Positions 10,392 to 19,490 of a stretch of DNA of 61,103 bases are shown here, piece by piece (the stretch's first letter is position 1; every line of letters starts with the position of its first letter). The stretch is from Candidatus Omnitrophota bacterium (GTDB lineage Bacteria > Omnitrophota > Gorgyraeia > Duberdicusellales > 4484-171), in assembly GCA_028692655.1 (NCBI GenBank), contig JAQUWY010000008.1, forward strand, positions 1-61,103, in the 5' to 3' direction. Made by a program: the position numbers and the translations under genes. The notes under the pieces were generated by a model. The model saw only the letters and a list, made by a program, of their open reading frames with translations. It had not been told where the DNA came from and searched no databases.

Positions 10392-12029
10392 TTACTTCTT
10401 TTTAATTTCGCTTCTATCCCTTACGTAATTCTTCAAATAGTAATCGGCACAGTCCATGTCCAAAAAAATATTATCTCTTGCCTCAATACTCTCAAGCCAT
10501 TCTAAATTTATAGAATCGTTAATCAAGTCTTCATATAGACGAGTAAACCTTCCTATATGCAGGCTGACCCTTTTTTGGGCGTAAGCTACCATAGTCCCGG
10601 TTTTCATAATAAAAGCCCAGTCGCTGGCCTGAGCCAGGAGCAGTTCCCGAGCTGCCTGGTTAAGGGCTCGTTTCTGGATACTGGAAGCCTTTTTTTTAAG
10701 ACAGAAAGAGAATGTTTCCGTAATCTGCTGCATTCTTTCTCCAGCTTTATGTAGATGGCGGTAAAGCCAATCATTACTGCCTTCCACCCAAAATTCATTA
10801 TAACCCCTGTAGCCCCAGCTGGAAGCCGAAGGCAAAGACATTTGGTTGGTAGGATATTCATGCAAATATCCTAAAGGTGTAATCATTGATAGCTCATTCT
10901 GCTCGTAAAATATTTTGCGGGCTAAAAACTCTATCCACATAGGGCCCTCATACCACCAATGGCCAAAAAGCTCGGCATCATAGGGGGCAACGATAATCGG
11001 TTTTCTATCCATATGATGGCTGAAGTGTTCGATTTGTTTTTGCCGGTTAAACATAAAATTCCCGGCATGCATCTGAGCTTTTGCCCGGGCCCATTCAGGA
11101 ACATAAGCCTCCTTATACTCGCTATTTCCGGTTATCCTCCAATACTTTAAGCCTGTATTAATTCTTATTCCGGAAGGATGGATATATGGCTTTATGTAAT
11201 CATATTCAAGCTCATGTCCTATATCTTTATAGTACTCCCGGTAATCAGGATCTCCCGGATAGCCTTCTTTTGAGCTCCAGACCTGTTTAGAGGATTCATC
11301 GTCTCTTCCAAAAGCAGCTACCCCCGAGTCGCAATACACCGGAGCATATACTCCATAACGAGGCGAAGGATCAGCATTTATTATACCGTGAGAATCAACA
11401 AAAAAATACTTTATACCTGCTTCTTTCAGAAACTTGTCAAGGCCAGGATAGTAGCCGCATTCGGGCAGCCATATGCCTTTAGGCCTGCGGCCGAAAACTT
11501 TCCGGTAATAGTCAACTCCTACATTTATCTGCGCCTTAACATCTGAAGGGTTAATATTAAGCAGGGGCAGGAACCCGTGCGTTGCGCAACAAGTGATAAT
11601 TTCAAGATATCCCATATCCTGAAATTTTTTAAAAGCGTCTACTATATCTTTATGGTACTGAGTCAAAAACAGGTCTTTTGCTTCTTTGAGGCGGCGGTAA
11701 TACATAAGCGCCAGGCCATGAAAATGCGCCTGGTGCCCGGTCCTTTCTATCTCTTTGGCAGCTAACTCAATAAGCTTGTTCAAATGCCTTAGGTACCGCT
11801 CCTGGAGAAAAGGGTCTTTGAGCATAGAAACAAGCGTAGGTGTAAGTGACATGGTAAGCCTGAAATCCACACCGTCATCGATAAGCCTCTGGAAAACTTC
11901 AATTAAAGGAATGTAAGTTTCTGTGATAGCTTCGTACAACCAATTTTCTTCGAGGAAATATTCCTCTTCGGGATGGCGAACAAAGGGAAGGTGAGCATGT
12001 AAAACAAGACAAAGATATCCTTTAGCCAT
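10392..12029 (-). CDS. 1,4-alpha-glucan branching enzyme, GH57 type (DUF1957 family)
   Basis: It introduces alpha-1,6 branches into glycogen and replaces the GH13 GlgB, which is absent here. The 545 residues begin with GYLCLVLHAHLPFVRHPE (GH57 motif 1), then HFHGLAL, GIWLPECGYYPG with the likely nucleophile Glu190, and APYDAELFGHWWYEGP with the likely acid Asp351; WGYRGYNEFW follows. Spacing and motifs fit the characterised GH57 branching enzymes rather than GH57 amylases. A C-terminal helical segment (about 430-530) completes the usual architecture. It starts 17 bases after DUF4912. Confidence 0.92.
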   Translation of the reverse strand: MAKGYLCLVLHAHLPFVRHPEEEYFLEENWLYEAITETYIPLIEVFQRLIDDGVDFRLTMSLTPTLVSMLKDPFLQERYLRHLNKLIELAAKEIERTGHQAHFHGLALMYYRRLKEAKDLFLTQYHKDIVDAFKKFQDMGYLEIITCCATHGFLPLLNINPSDVKAQINVGVDYYRKVFGRRPKGIWLPECGYYPGLDKFLKEAGIKYFFVDSHGIINADPSPRYGVYAPVYCDSGVAAFGRDDESSKQVWSSKEGYPGDPDYREYYKDIGHELEYDYIKPYIHPSGIRINTGLKYWRITGNSEYKEAYVPEWARAKAQMHAGNFMFNRQKQIEHFSHHMDRKPIIVAPYDAELFGHWWYEGPMWIEFLARKIFYEQNELSMITPLGYLHEYPTNQMSLPSASSWGYRGYNEFWVEGSNDWLYRHLHKAGERMQQITETFSFCLKKKASSIQKRALNQAARELLLAQASDWAFIMKTGTMVAYAQKRVSLHIGRFTRLYEDLINDSINLEWLESIEARDNIFLDMDCADYYLKNYVRDRSEIKKK

Positions 12030-12046
12030 AAAAATATTCCCAGATA

Positions 12047-13312
12047 TTACCTGTACTTTGTATTTTTTTCAACACTTACGTTTATACTTTTCTCTTGCTG
12101 TTTATCAGCGGCTATGGCCCTAAATTCTAAAGGAATTTTGCCGTCTATAAGGACTCTTCTCATACTGAAAGTTCCGTCATCTCTTAAGGCAACCGGTTTA
12201 TCACCTAAAAAAACCTGAGCGTCCGGTTCGGTACGCCCGTAAACTATAAGCTCCGTATCAAGTTCAAAGAAGAATTTTCTCTTGCCGCGAAACTCCTGCA
12301 GATTATCACTGGCTGAAACAAAAACGTCTGTTTTCTGGCCTTGGCCAAGAATTAGAATCTCTTGAGAAGAACCGGCAGATAAACGCTTTATGGAATAACC
12401 TTCTCCCAGCATAGAAAAAAATTTTTGGCGGTCAAGTTTACTTTCCCCCTCCAGGATAAGCCTGTCGGGGAAAGTTTGTTTGAATAGTGAACCTTTCAGG
12501 CGGCGGGAAAGAACATCTCTTAATGAAGGGCTCAATTTACTGTAATAATTGCGGATGTCTTCTTCGGTAAGAGAAATTTTTCTAACTCTTGGAAGCTGAT
12601 GGCCGCTGGCTATTCCATTAATCTTTGAGTATGCAGCTTGGGAAGGTTTATACTCATCATCAGTAACATTCATCCATATCTGTTCGTTTCGCGATGAATG
12701 GCCGCTGCGGGGAGTATGGACAAAATTTGACCTGGCAAGAGAAAAAAATTCCCAGCCTATTTTTAGCCCGATTTCTCCCACATAAGAAACATCATCTGAC
12801 CATAATTTAATATACCAATTGCTCGCCTTAGGCCCTACTTCTATATCAAAATAATGGTTAGCGTTTCTACCGTTAAAATCTTTATAAGTTACATCATACA
12901 TCCTTAACGTCAGGCCGGCTTGGGAAAAATCCTTCTGGGGAAAACGGCTCTTTAAGAAATTGATCGCCCCGGCAGACACCTCCCAATAGGCATACAGCCA
13001 AAAAGGATCCTTAACCATTAAAACCAAGCGTGTAGAATCATAACTGAATGGTAATTTGTAGTCTTCCAATAGGGAGATTTTCGGCTTATACTCTACTTTG
13101 ACACTGCCTTTAGCCCGTTCTCGCTTAAGGGACTGTTTCTTTTTTATTGCTGAGGAAGCGATCGCAAGTTTGCGAATATTACCTGCAGGGATGCTGGAGC
13201 GTTTCTTCTTTAAAGAAGATACCTTTTTCTTTTTAGAAACCAAAGTGGTTTCTTTTCCTTTCTCGTAAATTCGCTTTATGACTTTTCTTTTCTTTGCCAA
13301 AATACTCCTCAC
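12047..13312 (-). CDS. DUF4912-domain protein, glycogen-operon associated
   Basis: A 421-residue protein of unknown biochemical role. The first 60 residues are very rich in Lys and Arg. The DUF4912 core runs from about residue 90 (RLVLMVKDPFWLYAYWEVS) to about 210 and looks like a beta-sandwich that could bind carbohydrate or protein. The C-terminal part (about 325-415: ELIVYGRTEPDAQVFLGDKPV, DGTFSMRRVL) resembles an Ig-like or CBM-like fold. It starts at GTG overlapping the stop of the upstream GT4 gene and sits directly before the GH57 branching enzyme. A role in polymer scaffolding or binding is inference. Confidence 0.8.
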   Translation of the reverse strand: MRSILAKKRKVIKRIYEKGKETTLVSKKKKVSSLKKKRSSIPAGNIRKLAIASSAIKKKQSLKRERAKGSVKVEYKPKISLLEDYKLPFSYDSTRLVLMVKDPFWLYAYWEVSAGAINFLKSRFPQKDFSQAGLTLRMYDVTYKDFNGRNANHYFDIEVGPKASNWYIKLWSDDVSYVGEIGLKIGWEFFSLARSNFVHTPRSGHSSRNEQIWMNVTDDEYKPSQAAYSKINGIASGHQLPRVRKISLTEEDIRNYYSKLSPSLRDVLSRRLKGSLFKQTFPDRLILEGESKLDRQKFFSMLGEGYSIKRLSAGSSQEILILGQGQKTDVFVSASDNLQEFRGKRKFFFELDTELIVYGRTEPDAQVFLGDKPVALRDDGTFSMRRVLIDGKIPLEFRAIAADKQQEKSINVSVEKNTKYR

Positions 13313-14493
13313 AGGCCAATCAGTGCCGGTTCAGGGTTAAAATAAATGTCCAGCACTTTCTCGGCTATCGAATCCCAGGAAAAAGCAGTCTCTACGGCTA
13401 TCCGGCCGTTTCTTCCCATCCAGCGTGCGTGCTCAAAATCAGAAAAGCAAGTTCCTATTCCCCAAGCTACGGAATCCGGATTAGGATAAATTTTAAGCCC
13501 ATTAATATCGTGCCAAACGACTTCCTCTGGGCCGCCGCAAACACTTGCCACCACGGGTTTTCCAGCACTCCAGGCTTCCAGCAAAACTATACCGAAAGGC
13601 TCATTGCGGCTGGGCATACAGACTAAATCTGAAGCTTTATATAAATCAACCAGCTTCCAGCCATTACAATACCCCAGGAAACGTGTAGCCTGGCTAACGC
13701 CTAAATACTCCGACCTTGCTTGAACCTGGCCCCGCATTTGCCCGTCACCTATAAAAACGAATTTAGTATTAGCGTGATATTTTAAAATATGAGGAATAGC
13801 TTCAACCAAAAGGTCAGGGCCTTTCTGATAGACCATTCTCCCCACAAACAAAACAAGCGGATCCATCGGGCCTATATCATAGAAACCTCTTACTGCGGCT
13901 GGATCTATCCACCCGTCATAATTACGATAATTTATACCATTATAAACAACTGCGACCTTTGACTTTGGAACTCCGTACATCCACATTATTTCATTTCTCA
14001 ACGCACCTGAAACAGCAATAACTTTGTCACAAAAAGATATACCCTGTATTTCATAATCACGTATCCGGGCTGAATCACCTCCAAAAAAATTATTACCGCA
14101 ACGGCCATATTCGGTAGAATGTATAGTCAATACCGCTTTATGCCTACGAGCTTCCTTTATCCAAACAAGAGCTTTTGCAGAAAGCCAATCGTGAGCGTGA
14201 ATAACATCGAAACTGCCGGACACATTTTCAGTTTGCAAAAAGCTCTCTACAAAGGAACGGCACATATTGTCTATCTCGTTAATGAACCCGCCGCCGCAGG
14301 TAAAAGGACAGCGGTGATAACAAACACCATGAATCTTTTCATACCAGCTCTGGTTAGATGAACCAAGGCGTGTAAACACATGGACCTCGTGGCCCTTACG
14401 TTCAAGGGCGCAGGCCAATTCCGTAACATGAAAAGCGACTCCTCCTACACTAATTGAATGCATGGATTCCCATGCAAAAAGTGCGATACGCAT
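13309..14493 (-). CDS. Glycosyltransferase family 4, probable alpha-glucan synthase type
   Basis: A GT-B enzyme of 394 residues. The N-terminus RIALFAWESMHSISVGGVAFHVTELA contains the acceptor-domain glycine loop; HAHDWLSAKALVWIKEARR, VYNGINYRNYDG, LFVGRMVYQKGPD and SRNEPFGIVLLEAWSAGKPVV give the donor site with the E-X7-E motif. Homologues next to GH57 branching enzymes are often called glycogen synthase or maltose-1-phosphate synthase-like, but a GT5 GlgA is also present, so this one may prime glycogen or use a different donor. ATG start, 22 bases after the CBM48 gene. Confidence 0.85.
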   Translation of the reverse strand: MRIALFAWESMHSISVGGVAFHVTELACALERKGHEVHVFTRLGSSNQSWYEKIHGVCYHRCPFTCGGGFINEIDNMCRSFVESFLQTENVSGSFDVIHAHDWLSAKALVWIKEARRHKAVLTIHSTEYGRCGNNFFGGDSARIRDYEIQGISFCDKVIAVSGALRNEIMWMYGVPKSKVAVVYNGINYRNYDGWIDPAAVRGFYDIGPMDPLVLFVGRMVYQKGPDLLVEAIPHILKYHANTKFVFIGDGQMRGQVQARSEYLGVSQATRFLGYCNGWKLVDLYKASDLVCMPSRNEPFGIVLLEAWSAGKPVVASVCGGPEEVVWHDINGLKIYPNPDSVAWGIGTCFSDFEHARWMGRNGRIAVETAFSWDSIAEKVLDIYFNPEPALIGL

Positions 14494-14515
14494 AATATAA
14501 ATTTTTGTGCTTGAA

Positions 14516-14821
14516 TCAAGCTATCTCAACGACAGAATTTTCTGTGCCGTAAGAGTTCTGGACACGGTCCTGATTGTTGGGATCGCTCATCCAGTTTCCG
14601 TCCACGACAAACTTGTACTCATAGCGGCCGGGGCCAAGAACAAGCTCTTTTTCCCAGACTTTTTTTCTGTTTTTACGCAAAGGTGTTGAGGAAGCTTTCC
14701 AGGCGTTGAAATCGCCCGCCAGCATAACCTTGCCTGCGGCAGGAACATCAATAGTAAACTTAACTTTTTTGCCTTTTGCTTTAACCTTTTTTACCAAACA
14801 GCTCTTTCTTGCCTTCTGCAT
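14516..14821 (-). CDS. Stand-alone CBM48 (isoamylase N-terminal-like) glycogen-binding protein
   Basis: A 101-residue basic protein holding a single CBM48 fold: KVMLAGDFNAWKASSTPL, then GPGRYEYKFVVDGNWMSDP and NSYGTENSVVEI, the pattern of glycogen-binding domains in AMPK-beta and branching enzymes. There is no catalytic domain. The ATG at 14821 was chosen because CGGAGGTG stands 4-5 bases upstream; the frame also stays open to a TTG at 14866, but that would put the ribosome-binding site inside the gene. It is first in the glycogen operon, ahead of the GT4. It could tether enzymes to the granule or act as a regulatory subunit (inference). Confidence 0.85.
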   Translation of the reverse strand: MQKARKSCLVKKVKAKGKKVKFTIDVPAAGKVMLAGDFNAWKASSTPLRKNRKKVWEKELVLGPGRYEYKFVVDGNWMSDPNNQDRVQNSYGTENSVVEIA

Positions 14822-14891
14822 TTTACACCTCCGTTTTTTCTGTTTTTTGTTCCGAGCATACCCCAATAGATATACTACATATAATAAAAAA

Positions 14892-14919
14892 GGTAAATAA
14901 GCAAAAGTGCTTATTTACC
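14892..14919 (-). terminator. Rho-independent terminator after the two-component operon
   Basis: A perfect 12-base stem GGTAAATAAGCA / TGCTTATTTACC with a 4-base loop. On the minus strand it is followed by TTTTTTATT and lies 82 bases beyond the response-regulator stop. A T-run also follows on the plus strand. It separates the GH57-HK-RR unit from the glycogen operon. Confidence 0.85.
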
Positions 14920-15001
14920 TATGTTTTTTTGCTTATCGATATATTGGGGGTAAACGCTTTTTAAAAACTTAAATCTACTATATCTGAGACAACCCACAGG
15001 C

Positions 15002-15652
15002 TCAAAGGCTGGATAGGCCCTCTTTTATGGCAAAACGTATAAGTTGAGCCTGATTATGAATGTTGAGTTTACGCATAATATTATTCCTGTGGACAAGAGT
15101 TGTCTTGAGCGCCAGATCTAATTTTTTAGCCACTTCCTTACTACTTAAGCCTTCGGAGATAAGCTGTAAGATTTCCCTCTCCCTATCGGTAAGCACAGAA
15201 ATACTTTTTAGAGCGGTAGCCCTGTTTTTTTTGCGGGCATACTCCCGGATGACAAGCGAAGACACCTTTGAGCTTAAGAAATAACCTCCGGAATAAACTT
15301 CACGTATCGCCCGGACTATTTCATCAGCTGCCGACTCCTTTAATATATAGCCCTTCGCTCCATAGCTCAAAGCCTTTTCTACAAAAACGTGATTTTCATG
15401 CATGCTTAGAATGAGGACTTTTGTGTTGCGGTTTTGGCGCAAAATTTGCCGAGTTGCCTCAAGCCCGTTAAGAAGCGGCAGGGTTATATCAATTATGGCA
15501 ATATCCGGTTTCTTATCCTTAGCTATCTTAACACCAGTAGCGCCGTCAGCAGCTTCTCCGACTATTGTAATGTCTTTCTCCCGGGATATCACAGCTCTTA
15601 TCCCCTGCCTCACTATTGAATGATCATCAATTAAAATAACTTCTATAGCCAT
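15002..15652 (-). CDS. NarL/LuxR-family response regulator
   Basis: A 216-residue DNA-binding regulator. The receiver domain (residues 1-120) has IDDHSIVRQG with acidic residues at 9-10, phospho-acceptor Asp55 in DIAIIDITLPLLNG, Ser84 and Lys106. The C-terminal LuxR helix-turn-helix (about 150-212) reads LTDREREILQLISEGLSSKEVA and HRNNIMRKLNI. It starts 3 bases after the histidine kinase stop, so the two form one system. A strong terminator follows. The likely targets are the flanking glycogen and trehalose operons, but no operator was identified. Confidence 0.92.
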   Translation of the reverse strand: MAIEVILIDDHSIVRQGIRAVISREKDITIVGEAADGATGVKIAKDKKPDIAIIDITLPLLNGLEATRQILRQNRNTKVLILSMHENHVFVEKALSYGAKGYILKESAADEIVRAIREVYSGGYFLSSKVSSLVIREYARKKNRATALKSISVLTDREREILQLISEGLSSKEVAKKLDLALKTTLVHRNNIMRKLNIHNQAQLIRFAIKEGLSSL

Positions 15653-15655
15653 TGC

Positions 15656-16405
15656 CTACTTCTCCAAAGGAAATACTACCGAAAGCCTTGTCCCTTTGCC
15701 GGGGCTGGATTTGACGAAGAATTTGCCCCCCAGGATATCGACTCTTTCCTGTATACCCCTAAGTCCAAGCTTAGCGAAATTATTCTGTTTTTTGTAATCG
15801 TCTATATCAAACCCTTTGCCATTATCTTCCATTACCAGTTCCAAATTCTTCTGATTTAGGAACAATTCCACTTTTACCTTATTGCAATGAGCATGCTTAA
15901 AAATATTAGTTATGGCTTCTTGTACTATTCGATAAACGGTAATTTCCAAATCTTCGCTTAATTTTACATCCTTAACATTTTCGTTAAACTCTACTTTCAC
16001 CGGGCCTGTATGAGTACATTTTGAAAAATAATCTCTCAGGACCGCCGAAAGCCCCAAAATATCCAGAGCCGGAGGCCTTAAATTTAAAGCCATAGCTTTC
16101 ATCCTTAAGGCTATTTCCTTGATAAGGTTTTTGTTTGCTTTTATTATACCCAGGGCTTTTGCGGCATCTCCCTCTTCCAGAGCCTGCTCAATAACACCCA
16201 GGGCTGTTCCTAAACCTACTACTATCTGGCCGGTTTCATCATGAAGGTCACGGGAAATTCTTTTCTTCTCTTCCTCCTGCATGATGAGCACCTTTCTGTA
16301 AAACTCCCGGGCCCCTTTTTGCTGATTACTTTCAAAAACCTGGCGCATAGCTGATTTAGAGGAGAAGGCCAGGCTGGGTTTTCTGTTTTTTTTGGGCTTT
16401 TTCAT
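15656..16405 (-). CDS. Cytosolic NarX/DegS-type sensor histidine kinase
   Basis: A 249-residue HisKA_3 kinase. RISRDLHDETGQIVVGLG contains the phosphorylated His55; NALRPP-like LNLRPPALDILGL follows, and the HATPase_c domain shows EAITNIFKHAHC (N box), EDNGKGFD (G1) and GLRGIQERVDILGG. There is no transmembrane segment and no recognisable sensory domain, only about 40 basic residues before the DHp helix, so it must sense a cytosolic cue or a partner protein. It is 19 bases downstream of a GH57 gene and 3 bases upstream of its response regulator. Confidence 0.9.
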   Translation of the reverse strand: MKKPKKNRKPSLAFSSKSAMRQVFESNQQKGAREFYRKVLIMQEEEKKRISRDLHDETGQIVVGLGTALGVIEQALEEGDAAKALGIIKANKNLIKEIALRMKAMALNLRPPALDILGLSAVLRDYFSKCTHTGPVKVEFNENVKDVKLSEDLEITVYRIVQEAITNIFKHAHCNKVKVELFLNQKNLELVMEDNGKGFDIDDYKKQNNFAKLGLRGIQERVDILGGKFFVKSSPGKGTRLSVVFPLEK

Positions 16406-16424
16406 AAAGCTTTAAAATAATTCT

Positions 16425-17729
16425 TTATACAGCTAACATAGCATCTCTGAGATTTGCAGCTATCCGGCGGCAGGCAGTTATTCTTTCCTGAAAAGCTTTT
16501 TTAATATCGCCGGCGGAAGAGTAATTTATTGCCATAAGAGAATTGAGTATCGCCTCTTCCTGCAGAATAAGCCCTTTGTTAATCAGGTTTATATCCCAGC
16601 GGCCGGTTTCTTTATTAGCCCACCAAAATTGGCAACTGAAAAGCGCTTTATCCAGGCTAATTCTGGCAATCACTGCAAAACGTTTACTTTGTTTATTCGA
16701 ACCCTTTATTTTTTCAGCTGCGTATACAAACCGGCAAGCTTCTTTCAAATGTTCCCATTGAAAACGATGGCATATATTATCTTCATCCAGCCAGAGTGGA
16801 TAAAATTTTTTCTTGGATATGTCTTGATTGGTAGTGCTCCAAGAAGACGGCCTGGGAAGTTTAGAATTTTTAATCGGAAATTTTTTAAAAAGTTCACTGA
16901 TGGTAGCGACTTTGATATCAAAAAACTCCTTTAGGCCTTTAAATTCTTTCCTGCAAGCGGCAGAAATTCTTTCCGGCTGGCCGCGGCTATACTTATCTCT
17001 AATATCGCGCATGCCTTTAATGATATCATATGTACGGGCTAAGAATTTATCTTCCCAGCCTTTTATATGGTGGCCGAAAGTTTCAGCATCCATTGCTGTA
17101 ATCACATAAGCATTCTTTTTATCCTTAGTTAATTCACGCAATTCATTGATAAAACCTATACTGTCAAGATTACGAAAGCTTATCTTGTTGCTTATAATAT
17201 CATCCCTGTACAAAACATTAATCGCTTGGCCGCCAAGTTTAACACGGGAAATAAAATCCATTGGCCAAATATCCTGGTTAGCTATTCCCGATACTAAGAC
17301 CCAATTGTAGCCGGCAGAGGCTAATATTCTTGCGACTCTGGCCGAATAACACATTTCCGGAGGGAAGGCTCCTTTGGGCCGGTAGAAACGGCCGAAGAAA
17401 TTTTCATTAGTCTTGTGATTTAATTTTAACTGCCTTTTTGCTTCCTTTGGAGATATAAGCGGTAATATAGTATGATATTTAGCAGATTCGACAAACTCAA
17501 TCTGGCTATTTTTGGCCAGTTTTGTCATACCTTCGATAATATCACTTCCTCCATGCTCATCAAGAAGGTCAGTGAGCACGCCTGACACATTTATAGTGGC
17601 TTTTGCTTCCGGGCGCCTAAGATACACTTCCAAGAGCGGCCGGTATGATTCACTGAATATCTTCTTTAATACAGAATGGAACTGTATCGAAGGCTGATAA
17701 AAATGAAGGAAAGGAACCCAATAGACCAT
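16425..17729 (-). CDS. GH57-family glycoside hydrolase, cotranscribed with a two-component system
   Basis: A 434-residue GH57 protein, probably an amylase-type enzyme. WVPFLHFYQPSIQF (residues 4-17) is motif 1 with the His-X-X-Gln-Pro signature; KGAFPPEMCYS aligns with the nucleophile region and ITAMDAETFGHHIKGWE supplies the second catalytic acidic residue. It is shorter than the branching enzyme and lacks its C-terminal helical domain. ATG start. It is the first gene of a three-gene unit with a histidine kinase and response regulator, so it may be a product-sensing partner as well as an enzyme (inference). Confidence 0.82.
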   Translation of the reverse strand: MVYWVPFLHFYQPSIQFHSVLKKIFSESYRPLLEVYLRRPEAKATINVSGVLTDLLDEHGGSDIIEGMTKLAKNSQIEFVESAKYHTILPLISPKEAKRQLKLNHKTNENFFGRFYRPKGAFPPEMCYSARVARILASAGYNWVLVSGIANQDIWPMDFISRVKLGGQAINVLYRDDIISNKISFRNLDSIGFINELRELTKDKKNAYVITAMDAETFGHHIKGWEDKFLARTYDIIKGMRDIRDKYSRGQPERISAACRKEFKGLKEFFDIKVATISELFKKFPIKNSKLPRPSSWSTTNQDISKKKFYPLWLDEDNICHRFQWEHLKEACRFVYAAEKIKGSNKQSKRFAVIARISLDKALFSCQFWWANKETGRWDINLINKGLILQEEAILNSLMAINYSSAGDIKKAFQERITACRRIAANLRDAMLAV

Positions 17730-17940
17730 ACTAACCTCTTAATTAAGAACACCGGCTATTAAAAATCCCAAATACCAGTACTACCAAATTCCAAATAAAT
17801 CCCAATATCAAAATCCCAAATAAAAATAATACCAATACTGCTAAATTCAGCCAGAGGCTGATCTGCCTTTGGCGGAAAATCCCAATATTACCAAATCCGA
17901 AAACCGATAACCGAACACCGATAATTAGGCTTATAGCTAT
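17730..17940. other. AT-rich intergenic spacer with AAATCCCAAAT-type repeats
   Basis: This 211-base gap holds many degenerate copies of a CCCAAATA/CCAAATTCC-like unit, an ACCGATAACCGA pair, and a 44-base palindromic element (17843-17886) repeated in opposite orientation at 38523-38566. No ORF with a ribosome-binding site is visible. Confidence 0.7.
17843..17886 (+). repeat. Dispersed 44-bp hairpin repeat, copy 1
   Basis: The core GCCAGAGGC-TGATC-TGCCTTTGGC folds into a hairpin. The 44 bases match the reverse complement of 38523-38566 with one mismatch (T for C in the loop-side arm). Flanking AAATCCCAAT-like sequence is also shared. Confidence 0.8.
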
Positions 17941-19452
17941 TTATATCCTTCCGTAAGTTTTAGTCATTGAAAACAATTGCTTCGCCAACTTAGAGTTTAA
18001 TTGGTCAGGGGAAAAGCACCATTGCCAATTGCCTTTAGATATAGCAGGCGTATTCATCCTGGCCTGGCTGTTCAAACCTAAAATATCCTGAAAAGGAGTT
18101 ATGGCTATCTTAGACACCGAAGCCATGGCCATCCTGATAAATTCCCAGTTAACATCTTTGTAAGATATCTTCCTTCCTATATAATTATATAAACGTTCCT
18201 TTGCCTTATGATCGGCTTCCTGCCTGAACCAACCTTTGACCGTATTGTTGTCATGGGTTCCTGTATAAACCAGAGAATTCCTTTCATACATGTAAGGTAA
18301 GTAAGGGTGCTTGGAATTATCTTCGCTAAAAGCAAATTGTAAAATTTTCATCCCCGGAATTTTAAATTTCTCCCTTACGCGCGTTACCTCCGGCGTGATC
18401 ATCCCCAGATCCTCAGCAATGAGAAAAGCTTCGGGATTTTTTTCAAAAACAACCCTTAAAAAATCTTGGGCCGGAGCATCCTGCCATTGCCCCTTGACGG
18501 CTGTTTTAGCTGTTGCCGGAACCTGCCAGAAATTTATTAAACCACGGAAATGGTCGATTCGTAAAGCATCAAATAACTGCAAAGAGAACCCTATGCGGTC
18601 AATCCACCAGGAATATTTTGTCATAGCTAACTGGCTCCAATCATAAACCGGGTTTCCCCAGAGTTGTCCGGTTGAGCTGAAATAATCAGGCGGCACTCCA
18701 GCCACAAACACAGGCTGTTTATCATCGTTTAGCTTAAAGATAGAAGCATTGGCCCATACATCGGCACTATCATAGCTTACATATATAGGTAAGTCCCCCA
18801 TGATCATAACTTCTTTTTGCAGGCAATAACCCTTAAGTGCCAGCCACTGTTTAAAAAAAAGATACTGAAAGAATTTCTCTTTCTCTATGCTCTGGTAATG
18901 TTCTTTTTTAATCCTATCGAGAGCGTTCTTTTCTCTATCCCTCAAATCTTTAGGCCAATTGTACCAGCACCGGCCGGAAAACATCTTCTTTATAATTTTA
19001 AAAAGGGCGAAATCATCCAGCCAGAAAGTATTATTCCTGCAGAATTTTTTGTACCTCTCTTCAGACAGTTCTTTACCGGCGGCAGGGCTTCTATACGCTT
19101 TTTCTAGAAGTTCTTCTTTTAAGATGGTGGCCCGATAATAGTCACAGCTATCTTGGAAGCCGGGCTTAGAAGAAATGTCCTTATTTGACAGAAAACCTTC
19201 TTGAACAAGCACCTCGGGGCTTATTAGAAGTGTGTTGCCGGCAAAAGCCGATATGCTGCTGTAAGGTGAATTTCCGTAAATCGGATCCGTAAATGATAAA
19301 GGCAGAATCTGCCAGAATCTTTGCCCGGCGGCAGAAAGAAAATCCGCAAAAGAAGAGGCTGCCGGGCCAATATCTCCCACACCCCACAAAGAAGGTAAAG
19401 AAGTAATATGTAAAAGCACGCCGCTGGACCTTTTATGTTTATTCATGCTCAC
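17941..19452 (-). CDS. malQ: 4-alpha-glucanotransferase (amylomaltase, GH77)
   Basis: MalQ disproportionates maltodextrins released from glycogen, returning longer chains for phosphorylase. The 503-residue length is standard. SSGVLLHITSLPSLWGVGDIG opens the protein; MGDLPIYVSYDSADVWAN, DALRIDHFRGLINFW (nucleophile Asp), FLIAEDLGMITPEV (acid-base Glu) and YTGTHDNNTVKGWF are the GH77 catalytic blocks. It lies 38 bases after otsB, at the end of the trehalose run. Confidence 0.96.
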   Translation of the reverse strand: MSMNKHKRSSGVLLHITSLPSLWGVGDIGPAASSFADFLSAAGQRFWQILPLSFTDPIYGNSPYSSISAFAGNTLLISPEVLVQEGFLSNKDISSKPGFQDSCDYYRATILKEELLEKAYRSPAAGKELSEERYKKFCRNNTFWLDDFALFKIIKKMFSGRCWYNWPKDLRDREKNALDRIKKEHYQSIEKEKFFQYLFFKQWLALKGYCLQKEVMIMGDLPIYVSYDSADVWANASIFKLNDDKQPVFVAGVPPDYFSSTGQLWGNPVYDWSQLAMTKYSWWIDRIGFSLQLFDALRIDHFRGLINFWQVPATAKTAVKGQWQDAPAQDFLRVVFEKNPEAFLIAEDLGMITPEVTRVREKFKIPGMKILQFAFSEDNSKHPYLPYMYERNSLVYTGTHDNNTVKGWFRQEADHKAKERLYNYIGRKISYKDVNWEFIRMAMASVSKIAITPFQDILGLNSQARMNTPAISKGNWQWCFSPDQLNSKLAKQLFSMTKTYGRI

Positions 19453-19490
19453 TATGTTTTTTGCCTTGGTATATATTATATAGCCTCACT

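Noticed and set aside
14822-14866. TTG-started longer form of the CBM48 protein
   Set aside because: The strong Shine-Dalgarno sequence would be inside the gene and directly precedes the ATG at 14821.
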